This document shows positions 1 through 13,200 of a stretch of DNA of 64,000 bases, piece after piece (position 1 is the stretch's first letter; the number at the start of each line of letters is the position of its first letter). The DNA lies in contig NC_133946.1 in NCBI RefSeq assembly GCF_031877795.1, positions 12,623,144 through 12,687,143 of the forward strand, given 5' to 3'. Under the pieces are notes generated by a model that was given only the letters and a program-made list of their open reading frames with translations, had not been told where the DNA came from and searched no databases. A program made the position numbers and the translations under genes. The stretch comes from Strix aluco. Taxonomy: Eukaryota; Chordata; Aves; Strigiformes; Strigidae.

Positions 1-3000
1 TCACCTTTCTGCTGGAGCTGTTCAGTTCTGGTTTGCAGGCCTTTGTGTCTTGAAGGCTGCCTTTATTCTTGTAACTGTTTAACGCTTTAACTTTGTTTAT
101 ACAAGTCTATGGATTTATTTCATTTGGGTGTTGAAATCCATCACAGTTCTAGTGGCAAGGTGTATTTTTGCAGACCAAAGCAGAATTAACTGATGTGTGT
201 TTAGCACAGACCCTGCTTGCGTGCGTTTAACTCTTACTGCGTAAGGGGTGGGCCGAGTATTGTAAGAGCTCCAGCCTTTTAGGTCAAAGCAAAGTTGCTG
301 AAACGTGTAAAAAGGCGTGATGTTGGCACCTAATATGCATGTAGTGTTAACATCACATTTTAATGGTGATTCTCATTGTTTTGGATACCCTTAAGCAGAA
401 ATGTTCACATGACAGTGGTGGAAAACAGGCAGAATAGTCCTACTTTTACTCCCACTTTCTTGAGATGTGCTTGGGTACGGCAAATATCCGTCCGAAGCTT
501 CCCAAGTTTGGTGGTGCTCTGCACTCTGGCCGTTTTAGACTTGTAGCTTTGGGCTCTTGAGTGATTCAGCTGTCCTTGAATGTGAGAGTGGAAAAAGTAT
601 TTATTAAATTTCTTGGTCTCTTTTTTTATGATTAGACTAGCAGCCAAAATGGATGGCACGAACATTTACATGGAAATTGGCACTGAGAAGTGATGACTAC
701 TTCTAGTCCAAAGGAAATCTGCCTTGGTGATTTTTTTGTTTTCTTTCTTGTTTGGTTTTTAGTCTTTAAAAATGCAGAAGCGAGAAAGCTGCACTTCTGT
801 GTCCCAGCTGCACACTGGATGAAATCCTTGCTGTGTGTTTGTGCTTATTGGAGAAGACATGGAAACACTGAATAAAGTGTCCTCCTCAGACAGATCATGC
901 AGTATGCAGGAGAGAAGCTTCCCTCCTGCTCCCCCCTTCTTGGCCTTTAGCGTGAAATGTGTGAAGAAGCCTAATCAGGTGTAAGCAAACTGCAGCTTTC
1001 CTTGCACAGCAGGGTTTTTTGGTAGCTAGGAGTAATTCTGAAAGGTAAAATACCTTTCATCATTTCACCCCAGGATGGAGCTGGGTTGAGGAAGAAATCC
1101 AGTAAAGCTGCTGAGTGGTTCTGGAGAAGGGTTTGAATTTAGTGCTAGTGATTTACTGGCGTGAGTTCTGACATGGAATTTAATTCTACATGGTGATTTG
1201 CGTTATAATATTATCCTTACTGTAAAATACTAAAGCCAGTTTAGAATACTAAATTTGCATGAGCTCAGCCATAACTGTTAGCCTCTGTATACAGGGCAAA
1301 TGGCCTGTGGAAGTGAGGTATACCTGGTGACATGTCCTGTGTACCTATCGGAGAAATAAAAAACTTGCTGCACCAAAGTTTATTCAGTAAGTGGTGTTGT
1401 CTTATGTTTGGGATTATATTTTGAAGTAAAGTCACCAGCGTTGCTGTTGGTAAAGAAAGCTTAGCAGTGATGGGCGTGATCATGGCTAAATTTGTGCTGT
1501 TGATTATAACCGAGTCGCTGTAACAGTGGAAGTGTCTCGCCAGGATTTACGTTCTCTGTATAGTGCTGTGGGATCAGAGGGCTTTTCTGCTCGTCCACTT
1601 GGGAGTGCAGGCACAAAGGTCTGACTGTGCAGGTCTGACGGGAAGATTGCTGGAAGGTTGAAGTCGAAGGTGTGTACTGTGTCAGAATTAGTCTGCGATT
1701 GTTACCATACTAGTGTGCACGAAGGCAGTTGCAAAGTCAGCCGTGCTGATTGTATTTCCTGTCTTGTCTGCTTAGTCATGCATTTGCAATATTTCCCTAA
1801 TGTGTTCCTGTAGAAATATTAGTTACATAAGTAGAACATTTAATCTCAGTTTATAAATGAATTCATGTAGCTATAGTCAGACTGTGTAGTATAATTCACA
1901 TTTGACTTCCCATGATGCTGTATATACTTGTGGAAATAATTTTCATTTTAGTTAGGCCTGAATAATTTTAATTATTGGAATATAGATTTAATGAATACAC
2001 TTCACGTCCTGCCATCACTGGATTGGAAATTCACTGCTTGCTGTGACTCTTATTAGCAGTCAGACAAAACTTGCTTCTCCAATTTAATTTTACAGCCGAA
2101 TCAATTTCTGACTCCATCCACCTTTTTGTAAGATTTTTACCTCTGCTGTTTAGTAACCACTTTTAAGAGTTTGAATGAAATCTTACAATCAATTACAGCT
2201 GAAAAAACAGGCTGTGAAGCTATTCTGGAGTAGTGGCTGAGTATAAGGAAGCCAGGTTTATGCTCAGTAGTAGAGCCCCTGCCTTACTGTGTTCCCAAAA
2301 TGTACGTGCTTTGTCTTCGAGGTTTTAGAGCTGCAGGTTGCAAGAAGGTTACTTCTTCCGCAGCGAGAAGAAAGAGGGTGGGATTGGAAGCATTTGTACT
2401 ATTTGTGTTATGCCACGGATGAACACTCAGATTACTGAATCTCCGTCTCTAATGTTGCTCTGCCTGTGTCACACAGCTGAAACATACTCGATGTGGACCC
2501 TTTTTTATGCAAGTTATTTTTCTTGCATGTTTTCATGCAACTCTACATTGGTATTGATGCTTTTTTGCAGTGATAAGAACAAGATCCAGTGTAATTCCTG
2601 AAGTGCACGTAGGTACACAGCTGTGTGGTAGTGCTATTAAAAGGTGGAAAGAAGGGTTTGTTGGAGAGGTAAAACAGGGCCTTTATTTATGAAGCCTTTA
2701 TTTACTTAAAAGCTGTGATCGAAAGTGATGTAGTGCCATGTGCATGGAGAGTCATCTCCTTGGAAGTCCGTTCTCAAAGCAAAGTTTTTTTTGCACAGCG
2801 TGGGCTAAAGGATAACGCCAGCAGTATTTACATATTTCCTCAGTGCATGGTTATAGAAACTGTGCGTTAGAAACAGTCATGTGTGGAATACTTTTGTTAG
2901 ATATTCACACAGTTGGAGAACTATCTTGGTGATTTGTTCCGTGATAAATTTTTTTTCTCCAGTCTTTCCATATGAGGCTACTGTAATGCACTTTGTGGGT

Positions 3001-5649
3001 GGCTGTTATTGCAGCCGTTCTCTCACCACAGTGGCTTCCAAGCTGCGATTTGAAGGCTCAGGGGAGAGGGGAGGTCAGAGGGCTGTTTCTTCAAGGACCG
3101 TGAAAGGAAATGAGTGGGAAATACAAGCTTGCTCTGAAGCAGTCCGCTTTTAACTGCTAGAAAAACTGTAAGCTTCCATGGATTAAAAAAAGATGGAAAA
3201 CATTAAGACTCTAGTTGGTTTTGTAGCATAGATAACTCGCATTATACCTCATTATTTGTATTCTTAAAGCTTCATGCTTCTTTAGTAATGACTGCTTTCC
3301 CTTAAGACTTCATCAGTGTTTTGAGAGAGAAACGTCATTACTTAAAATCTAACCTCATAAAAATGTGCTGAATTTAAATAACTCGGATTGCCCAAACCTA
3401 CTTTCACTCCTACAAGGATTTTCCTGTGTCCCATATGTACAATTTCACAGCTCTTTGGCGGGGGAGGAGCCATTTGGATAGAGGTTTACACTAGGATTTT
3501 TTCCCTGAGTTTCATTTTTGTCTCTGCCATTAAAAAACTACGTGTTCAGTGCCTTAACTGTTGTATGGTTACTATGTTAAATCTAAGTCACAGTCTGAGA
3601 TGTATATATGTTGTGCATTTATTTTCATAATAAATGTTTTGTAACTTAATTCACGGTTTATTTTCCTTTCACTTAATTGTACATAGGTATTTTCTGAAAG
3701 CGTCTACTTGGCAGGGTTAGTAAGATGCTTTCAAATGCTTTATAAATTAAAGTTTAGAGAAATTGTTAGCAATCAACAAACTGTTAATTTGTACCAATAG
3801 AATGTTTCATTTTTCTGTACATCAGGGGTAAAGTGACATGGATATTTGTTACTGTTGTTATGTCAGAGAAAGAGAGGAATCTGTTACTGCAACAAGCTTA
3901 CCTCTGAGCGGCAGGTTGAAAGGGGGTTGGTAAATCAAAGCTTGAACATCTGAACAAGCTGGTAAAAGTAGATGTGGAGTACCAAAGAACTCCCAGTTCT
4001 GAGAGTAATTGAGTGGATTTTTGAGCTGCCAGGATAGCAGGACTGGTGCCTAGCAATGCACTGGTTACAGAGGGCAGGCTGATGCCAAGTCTATGAGCTG
4101 TGCTGTAAGCAGCAGAAGCAAGTGGCTCTGCTTCTGGAGGGTTTCCATCCTTCATCCCCAGTGAAACCCGAGGACAGCAGTATCTCCCACCAGTGCTGCC
4201 GACTTTGCAAAATGGCATCTGTACTAGCTTTACTTCCGCACGCCCTTCCTGCGGGGAACGGTAATTCAGGTCTCTGTTCTCTGGCTACCTGCTTCTCTTT
4301 CCTGAAATACAGAGCAACACTGCATCTGCAAGCTGTTAGGGGAACGGGGGTGGACAGGCACAGCAGGATCACGCGAGGCCTGTGATGAAGGAACTGCTAC
4401 TACTTCTTCAGGAAGTGAATGCAGTTGGTTTGGACTTTCTGCTCTTTGCAATGAGTAATTGATATGTGCCTGGGACTTTGTTTTCCTTCAGTGCTTGGAA
4501 AGAAAGTCTGGGAGGTGTCGGATGTGGGATATGCGTATTTACTGCTCAGGCCCTTGTCGGCTTGCTGTCAGTTACCCAGCCACGCTCTTAACACTTGCTG
4601 CATCCAGTGGTGTAAAAAAAGAAGCGGTAAGCACCCTGTTCTTGGAGCAGTGTCCTATAAAGAAAATGCTGTGGGACTGGGGAGTGAAGCAGCTGTAGAT
4701 GAAGCAAGAAACAAAGCATGAGAAAGCGTGAGTGCCAGTCTCCGTGGCTTCCTGTGGGTATCCTGCCTGCAAAGTGGATTTATGATATAGGGAGGAATTG
4801 AGACTCAGAAGGGTAAGTTTATCTCCTGGTCTGGGAGACAGTGGACAAACTTTCATATTTATCTCTTTTGTTTCAGTTCGTGGCAATGCTGGTATATGTA
4901 GAAAAACGTGATACAGGTTCTGAGATAGATGCTTTTGCTGGTTTGGTCACCTTGCGTGCAGTGCTCCGGGGGCAGAGTTGGAGTGTGAATGAGAATACGT
5001 TTCTGCTGCACATCTGAAATGGGAATCTGTGCTGACTAGCGTGCTGAGTAACGATGGAGCATTACTGGGGTAAGCTCTGTTAAGAAGCAGAGCAGTGCTC
5101 AGAGTCTTGTCTTTTGTTTGCCTAAACAATTATAAGGGAGCTACAACTTTTTAGCTAGTTTCCTCCTAGATTTCCTTTTCTTGTCCCTTCTCCCAGTGAC
5201 TGGTCTTTTCTTCACAAATTTTAAGATTAAAGGACAGTTGGTGCCTCTTGTGTACCATCGCTCAAATCTATACATGTTTTCTGCCCCGGACACTGTTAAG
5301 TTTAAAGGTTGTTGGGAAGAATCAGCAGAATGGTGAAAGTACCTCAGAATGAAAGCTGTTTATCATTGACTGACTTAAGGGAGAGTTCAAGGTAGGAAGA
5401 ACCCCGGGAGCCAAAAAATCAAAAGGATTGGTAAGACTTCAGAAAGTGGATTTTCCCCGTCTCTCTTGAATGACTTCCTGAGAGATGCAGGCATCCACGC
5501 AGCTCCCAAATCTAGCTTCTGCAGAGGCTACGGGATGAGGTAGGTAATGATTACCGTCAGTATTCCCACCAGGGAAGTGGTGGATTCCCCAGCCCTGGTC
5601 AGCAAGGTGCGGGGCCGTCTTGTCTAGACTGTGCTTTTGCCAGGAAAGG

Positions 5650-5700
5650 TTGGCCCGGATGATCCTTGAGGTCCCTTCCAACCTGGGTTTCTACGATTAA
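5650..5700 (+). repeat. CR1 LINE 3'-end fragment
   Basis: A short segment matches the characteristic CR1 3' end: a GATGATCC...GGTCCCTTCCAACC core followed by a degenerate ATTCTATGATT-like tail (here TTTCTACGATT). Only the last 50 or so bases are recognisable, so the upstream limit is uncertain. Confidence 0.6.
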
Positions 5701-7838
5701 TGTCAGTGCTGGAGAGTTGCAGGTGAGTGTGAGCATGAGGATGCTTCTTGGCAGACTCATTTTGCCAAGTTGTAGTTTCTGTTGCCCTCTCTCCATGAAA
5801 TGTGATTCGGACAAAAACCAGCAGAGCTGGGTCTTAATCTGAGGTTGCATGTGGCGACTGGCCGGCAGACTCTGCCAAAAGGAAGGCATGTAATTCATTT
5901 TGCAGCAGCCGATCTGAGAAGCAAATGCTTGGTGCTGCTTTATGCTTTGCGCTGGGGGTGCCTCAACGCTTCTTGTGCCTCGTATTCTTCTGTCCTCCTG
6001 CAGTCTTGAGTTCTTATGACCTGGTGTCTGTCACAACTGCTGACATTTGCTACGAAATAACAGGATGTGAGCCTATAATCCATTTTCTGTGCGTCTTCTG
6101 GGAGGACAGGATCCTTCCAGAGGAATTGTGGCTAGCCAGAGCTAGTGGTGTTGACAAGTTTATGCGGTTTTAAATGCAGAATTGACTACAGCCTTTCTAA
6201 CTTAAATTTTTCCTATGTTTCAGTCTCAAGAGTTTCAAGCAGCATAGTTTTTGTTGGAAGAACAGAGCCCGATTATCTGATAGCAATGTTTATTCCCTCT
6301 ATCTTGTTTCTCTTGCTTCTTTGTGCCATTAGCCAGATCCTAACTGAGGAGTGTGGCTTTCTGTGTAGAGGCGTTTGTGAGAGGAGAGGGGTAATCCACA
6401 GGATTCCTTCACAGGCTAAGCGTGATACCCAAGACAGGACTTAAAATAACGGTAAGGTCCCTGGGTAGTCAACCAAGAGAGGCAGGCATCTCCTAACTCC
6501 TTCCACTGGTGACAGAGACAGACAGGGGCAGTCGTGTTTCTGACCTAAATGCAGACACAAGTCCTGTTACTTCCTGCCTAACATCAGCAGTTTGGGGAGG
6601 AATCCTCAAACACAATTAAAATTGCAACGCCTCCAGTGACAGGCTTGTGATTACCTCTAATGCCAGGTCAGGTGTGTTAGACAAGAAGGCAGCAGGAGGA
6701 GGAAGTTCTGCTTTTGTCTCTAAGCCAGCTGCTGTCTCTGTATTTAGTGGTTTTTTCATTACCGTTTTGGTTTGGTGGTTGTTTTTTTGAGAGGCAGGCT
6801 GGATTTATCAGAAGGCTGTTTTTGTGAAGGAAAAAGGAAATTTAGGTGTGGGAAAGAGGTATAAAATTTATTAAAAATCTAGGACTTTTCTTGCAATCTT
6901 TTATTTTGGACAAAGCCTTGGTGAATGCTGATTCCAGCTGGTAGTGCAGCTGAATACTTTGCAGATACAAGTTTCCTGGTGCAGCTCTGACCTTTGCGTA
7001 GGGGCCTGTATCCCCCGTTGGGAGGTTCTAGAATTATAAGGATTTTCACCTAATAGCTCTATATTGCTTTATGAGATCTACTGCAAAGTAAATATTTGAT
7101 GTTTCTCCTAACTATGGGTTTTTTTGGAGGTACATAGGTATTCACAGCATGTTAAAATGCAATGAATCTGTTAGACAAGCATGCTGAAGTAGAGGAAGAA
7201 GTAAAAACGGAGAAATCATGGGGAAAGGCTTATTAAACACCTTCACTTCAGAGAAATGAAGCAAAATTGCTAGGTGAGTGGTGTGCTTTGTAGAAATGTA
7301 TTCTGAGGGTGGTCTGTTTCAACTCAGTAAGTCTAATCTTTAAAATACTAGCTCTTGCTAAGAAATCAGTTGAATGCTCAATCTTCCAAGGGAATAAACC
7401 TCTTTAAACAGCAGCAGTGTGTGCTAACACTGGTAGCATGGTAGTGTTTGAGGGGGAAATTTCAAGAGAATGGTTTCAAGTGTCTTTGGATTCGATTTAG
7501 CATTCAAAAACATTGAGCATGTTCCCAATTAGGATTAAAAACATAAAGCAGTCATAGTTCACCTTGATCTGCTAAACCAGGAAGCCAAAAAGAAGGCGTA
7601 GTTCATGCCTGAAGATGAAGTGGACTTTATACATGCAAGACATCAGACTTAGTTGCTGTTTTACAACAAAATTGTGATGCCTCGCATCCTGTATTCCAGT
7701 CAGATTTTTTCAGTCAAATGTTGATTATTTCCATCCTGTTAATCAAGGACTAGGGAATGAGTCATGCGAAGCAAACTACATGCTAGAAGTAAAAGGATCA
7801 TTTGGTTCAAAAGGCTTGATGCAAAATTAGAGATTTCA

Positions 7839-7935
7839 GGTTGGGAGGCACCTCAGGATATTTCTGGTCCCACCTGCTGCATAACATGGATTCAACACAG
7901 AGTCCACATCATGTTGCTCAGGGCTTTCTCCAGTC
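7839..7935 (-). repeat. CR1 LINE 3'-end fragment, inverted
   Basis: The segment starts with GGTTGGGAGGCACCTCAGGA and continues with a GGTCCCACCTGCTGC block and a TTGCTCAGGGCTTTCTCCAGTC block. This is the order seen when a CR1 3' end is read on the complementary strand. It abuts a second CR1 piece in the opposite orientation at 7,936, so the two form a tail-to-body composite. Assignment is by recall of the CR1 consensus. Confidence 0.6.
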
Positions 7936-8725
7936 AGGTCTGGGCAAGCTCGAGAAGTGGGCCCATGGGAACCTCATGAGGTTCAACAAGGCCAAGTGCA
8001 AGGTCTTGCACCTGGGTCAGGGCAACCCCTGGCTGTGGGATGAAGAGATTGAGAGCAGCCCTGCAGAGAAGGACTTGGGGGTACTGGTGGATGAAAAACT
8101 GGACATGGGCCAGCAATTTGTGCTTGCAGCCTAGAAAGCTAGCGGTGTCCTGGGCCACATAAAAAGAAGCGTGGCCAGCAGGTTGAGGGAGGTGATTGCA
8201 GCCCCTCTACTCTGCTAAGACCCCACCTGGAGTATTGTGTCCAGCTCTGGGGTTCTTGGTACAAGAAAGACATGGACCTGTTAGAATGGGTCCAGAGGAG
8301 GCCGCAGAAATGTTCAGAGGGATGGAACGTCTCTGCTATGAGGAGAGGCTGAGAGAGTTGGGGTTGTTCAGCTCTGGGGAGGCCTTATTGCCACCTTTCA
8401 GTACTTAAAGGGGGCTCATAAGGAAGATGAGGACAGGCTTTTTAGTAGGGCCTGTTGCAACAGGACAAGGGCCAATGGTTTTAAACTAAAAGAGGGTAGA
8501 TTCTAACTAGATATAAGGAAGTAATGTTTTACAATGAGGGTGGTGAAACACTGGAACAGGTTGCCCAGACCGGTGGTAGATCCCCCATCCCTGGAAACGT
8601 TCAAGGTCAGGTTGGAAGGGCTCTGAGCAACCTGATCTAGTTGAAGATGTCCCTGCTCATTGCAGGGGGGGTTAGACTAGATGACCTGTAAAGGTCCCTT
8701 CCAACCCAAACCATGCTAGGATTCT
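7936..8725 (+). mobile_element. CR1 LINE, 5'-truncated copy with reverse transcriptase C-terminus
   Basis: About 790 bp of the 3' part of a CR1 retrotransposon in the + orientation. A degraded frame encodes pieces of the C-terminal end of the reverse transcriptase, including motifs like [33 protein letters not shown] and YEERLRELGLFS. It is broken by stops and frameshifts (for example around 8,133 and 8,216), so it is a dead copy. The 3' UTR reads through GACTAGATGACCTGTAAAGG and CCCTTCCAACCCAAACCATG and ends in a degenerate ATTCTG tail near 8,720. Like most CR1 copies it is 5'-truncated. Confidence 0.9.
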
Positions 8726-10273
8726 GTGGAGGCTGCACAGCCTTGCTGGGCCCCTCTTACAGTTCTTGACTATCATACTCTTGGGGAAAAATGCTGTTCC
8801 TGTATGCAGTCAGACCTCCCTGTTTCACTAGATGACCCCTGCCCCTCATCTTCCTGCTGTGCACCTCAGCAAGGAGGTTTGGTTTGCTTGAGAGCCTGTC
8901 TGTATACTGTAAGGCTGCTGCTGCTTCCCCCCAGGGTTTTCTGTTCTCCAGGTGGACAAGTACTTTTCCCTTGGCTTGTCAGGTTTTGTGTTTCAGCCCC
9001 TGACCGTCTTGGTGGTCCCCCTTGGACTTGCTCAGACATGTTGACAACCTTCTTGTGGTGGTAGTCCAAAACTGGAGGGGGAATCCAAATGTCTAACAAG
9101 TGCTGAGTAAAGGACGTTAACAGTGTCCCTCTGTTTCCTGGCCCTGCTCCTGTGAATGGCCCCTCCGATGCTGTGGGCTTCCCTCACTGCCAGGGCACGC
9201 TCCTGGCTCTCGATGTGCAGTTTGCTCTTCGCTGGGACTCCCAGCATAGCAGAGCTGCTCCCCAGCCAGTCCTTAGAGGACTGTCTGCTGCCTTTGCCAG
9301 CAGATGCTTGATAAATTCCCAGGCATCTCAGTGGTGCTGCTGGCTGGTGCTTAGGCAGCAGAAACCCACCTGAAACTAGACAGCAGTGCAAATGTATTTG
9401 GGTAAAAAGGAGTGGGTCAGAGCTTAGCCTAGAGCACAGGCCCTGCGGAGCACTCCAGGTGGCTTTGTGTACTAAAGCAGTGGCAAACCTGGAGTGCTGA
9501 GTGTAGCCAGCTGCTTGGAATTAATTTCTTCAGCACATTGTGACATTTCAAAAGGCATTTGAGTTCATTAAGGCCTAGTGTCACAGCAAGCACCAAAAAG
9601 TGAGATCAGGTGAACTGTACTTGGGAATTTTGGTTTTTAAGGGATGAACTTGCTCACATAGACATTTCAGCCAGTTCTGTTATCTTGCCAAAACATATCT
9701 GGAGATCAGCCATAAGCCAAAAAGAAACCACCTGTAGAAGCTATAAATGAGTGCAAAGACCTCAGGCTAACAGTGCTTGTGATGCTTTTTGCTGTAGCAT
9801 AAGACCAGAAACATCCAGCTCAGATTCCTCAGGGTTATTACCAGGTGTACAATTCTGATTAAAGATGTGTTTGGGGGATTCTCCAAATGTGACTTTTAAC
9901 GTGGTCCAATTTTGAAGCTAGTTTTCATAAAGCAGTTGCTGAGGTTTATGAGTGTCTATCTTGTAGTGCTTAGGGGAGATCAGAGCCAGCAAATAATCAT
10001 CTTAGAAGACTTTATCAGAGGGAAATGTAAGCTGTTTTCAAATATTCGTGTCTTTACTTAGAGACAGTAGGAAATGTGATGAGAGTTTGAATGAAGGCTT
10101 GCTGAGATGTGTCCTGTCTGGCTTGGCAGAGCTACACTCCAAATCTATAAGAGGTAGTGGCTTCTTCGTCAGAGCAGATGGGGGCAGTTAGGCTGTTCAA
10201 CATCGTGCGACAGAGAGGAGTGTGAATTAATGATAGAATTAATGATTTTTCTTGCTATTAAAGAGGTTGCAAT

Positions 10274-13200
10274 GGGTGTTTCAGATCCCAAAGAAGAGAA
10301 GGAAGAGGAGGAAGTTTCCAGTGTCCTCAGCCATGGCTCTCCCGTCAGCACAGCCAGGCCAAGCAGAAGCTGGCGCAGCAGCAGGTCAGCCACTGCGGCC
10401 CGCCAGCGTGACACTGAGAATTCACGTGCCTCCAGATCCAAGACTGGTTCCCTGCAGCTTGTCTGCAAGTCAGAGCCAAACACAGACCAGCTTGAATACG
10501 GTACGTGGGAAGCCCTGGCATGAAAGTGTCTGGAGATAGTCAGGTCTTGGGAACCTTTGAAGGGAGCTGGATGTGGGCGTAACTTTGTGAGCTGTATGCA
10601 GACTGTGGCTGGTACAGGCGTGGTGCTTCTTGGTCATGAGTACCTTCTGCCACCAGCACTCCTGGCACTGAATGTCAACGGAGGTATCTTGAGACAGATG
10701 AGCTCACTGCAGCGAACACAGATTGAAACCTAATGGTGACTTTTCCTTTCAGAGGTCACAGAAGAGCATCGGTCTCCAGCTGGAATCAGGTAGGAAATTT
10801 TATTTTGTGGTATTTCTTCCTGTGTAATGTCTCATGAAGGGAAAATAAGGGCCTGAGGTGGTTTTTTTTTTTTAAAAAAAAGTGCTTCTTTTGAAAGATT
10901 CTATGGGATGGATAGTAGCTCTGTTTTCATTCAGTCCCGGACCTTTGTATTTTCAGTCCGGATTGCAGATGGACTGCAGATGTCAGGAGATACTGTAGAG
11001 AAATGGGCAGTGAGATTTGATGTGGGCACTTCACCTGGTGGCTTTTTTTCCTCAGGAGAAGATGCTGTAGTTAGGTGGGTTCACAAGAGGAGACTGCTCT
11101 GCCTAGCCTGCCTGTTTTGGCTGGCGTCATGCTCCTTAGTCAGAGCAAGCTGTTAGCTTTCCCCAGTCATGCTGAATGAGGAAGTGCTGTGTAATAGTGT
11201 CTTTCCCATCCCAGGGGACGATGCGTGAATATTCTTGCCATAGTGCTTAGGCTGTTGCTGCTAGTCCTCTGTTCTCCTTTCTCCCAGCAGTGATGATGAG
11301 GAGATGCTCATCAGTGAGGAAGAAGTTCCCTTCAAAGATGATCCAAGAGATGAAACCTACAAGCCCCACCTAGAGAAGTATATTAGATTACGTACTTACT
11401 GTGTTTTTAAACCAAAAAAAATTGTGACATCTTAGTTGAATAAGCTTAATTTGACTGTCAGAACCTGTGCTAGCTGCTAAGGTAGAATGGCTCCCATTGG
11501 GCACACTGTTGTCTAAATATTGCCCACAGCTATCAGGACTGTTCTTCTCTAACAGGCTAAAGCCGTAGAGCCCTGCTGGCTGCTGGGTTCTTCCTTAACC
11601 CTTGTTCATACTTCTGCTTAGAAGTAGGACTTGATAAATAGACCTGAACTTGGATCCAGTTTTTGCTTAAATATTTGAAAAAGCAGACAACGGAAAGAAT
11701 ATTGGAGTAATATGTTGTATGTGTATCTTTGTAGGGAAGCACCAAAGCAAAGGAGAAAAGCTAGCAAGGGGAAGGAGGAAAAAGAGAAACATAAAGAGAT
11801 TAAAGTAGAAGTGAAAGAAGAGAGTGAGTTTCAGGAAGATGAAGAACCGCCAAGGAAGTGAGTACAATTCTGCAGTTATATGTAGCAGTGTGTATTGTAT
11901 ATTTTGCATTCTTGCTAGTGTGCAACCATGTTTTGTTGTCATTGGCTTCCCCTCTCCTCCTCTGGGCCTGAAAGATAATAGGGCAGAACCTTTTGTTCTG
12001 ATACTAGGAAGCAGGACTTCTCTCTCGTACATGTTTGGCAAGATAAAATAGTTGGTATTTTCATTTAGTTTAAGTTGAGGGGTTTTTCTCCATACTGTGG
12101 TTTAGTCAGCTTACCTGGATATGGCCAGACAGTGTGAAATACTTCGCAGCATTCTCAAAACTAGTTTCTGTTGTGATGACTGAAGTGGATTAGACCGTAT
12201 TAGAAAGCCAGTCAGAGAAGGCAACATCTCTTCTGTTGTGTGCCTGGAGGCAGACACGGGAATACTTTGTACGTGTCATGTGGTAAGTGTCCTCTTTGTA
12301 TGTCTGGGACTAACATACCAGAGCTCAGAAAAAACAGCTGTGTTTTCTCTCCTTTTGGAGAAATAAAAGAACAAGCTTGCTACCTAGTCAGTCACTACTG
12401 CTTTGAGTGGAGACTCAAAACCTTTGGGTATGCTGTCACTGGAACTCAACACTGAAGCTTTCCTTCTGGCAGCTGAGGTAGACTGGATTTATGTGTCTTG
12501 TCAAAGCCATCCTTTGGTATAGTATGAGGGGAAAAAAAAGCAGTTTTTGTGCTTTTAGCTTCTCTGAGCAATTGGAACAAACGGGGCTCCCTCTGCTGGT
12601 CTGTGGCATGGGGCTCTGCACACCTTCGTTTTAATTTCTCTTGCTGTTTCTAAGCTGCTGCAGAGCTGATTTACACTGGAGAGGAGTACGGATGCTGACA
12701 TTTTGAGAAGTTTATTTTTTCTGTTAGAAATGGCTTTCTGAGGCTGGTGGTTATGTTGTTTGGATCAGACACTACTTTTGTGCATAATAAAACCTGTGCC
12801 TCTTCTGAAGGCTTTGGCTTGAATGCTGAGCGCCTGTTCTGCATGTTACTAGCATGGTCTTGCTATCAATAAAGATGTCTCAGTACAGGCTAGAAAAGAT
12901 TTCCATCAATTCACTCTAAGGGGCTGCAGCAATATGATCAGTCAGGCACAATGTTCTGGGCAGAGGCATTGTTTGGGAGGGTGCGGTTTACATGTAAGCA
13001 TGGCTCTGCTCAGACAGAGCATGGATTTTTGTCTTGGCAGGTGTGTAAGCTGCTATAGTTAATTCAGAGGACTGTAAAATGGCTGCGAGGTCATTAATCC
13101 TGTTCTTCCCAGTCATGCAGATTGGTGTTCTTCACATGGTATGAAGTGCTACCCAGCAGAGCAGAGGAAATAGGGTGCACCATCAATTCTGGACTGTGTT

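Larger units (their letters stand above)
1..10273 (+). other. ZFP91: Intron/5' flank of ZFP91; no coding exon recognised
   Basis: This stretch precedes the first ZFP91 exon I can recognise. That exon starts in phase 1, so at least one coding exon must lie before 10,274. The GC-rich first exon expected for ZFP91 (about 127 N-terminal residues by comparison with the human protein) is not visible, and there is no CpG island here. The sequence is AT-rich and full of stops in all frames. Apart from CR1 fragments at about 5,650-5,700 and 7,839-8,725, I see no conserved coding segment or RNA gene. A small upstream exon could still hide here. Confidence 0.55.

Noticed and set aside
4464-4721. Possible missing ZFP91 upstream exon containing GKK after an acceptor-like TTCCTTCAG
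   Set aside because: Only three residues resemble the expected segment, and neither phase nor the following residues fit the ZFP91 sequence.
8726-9391. Open frames just after the CR1 element
   Set aside because: Not part of CR1 and not similar to any gene I recognise; opposite-strand frames overlap, which is typical of chance ORFs.
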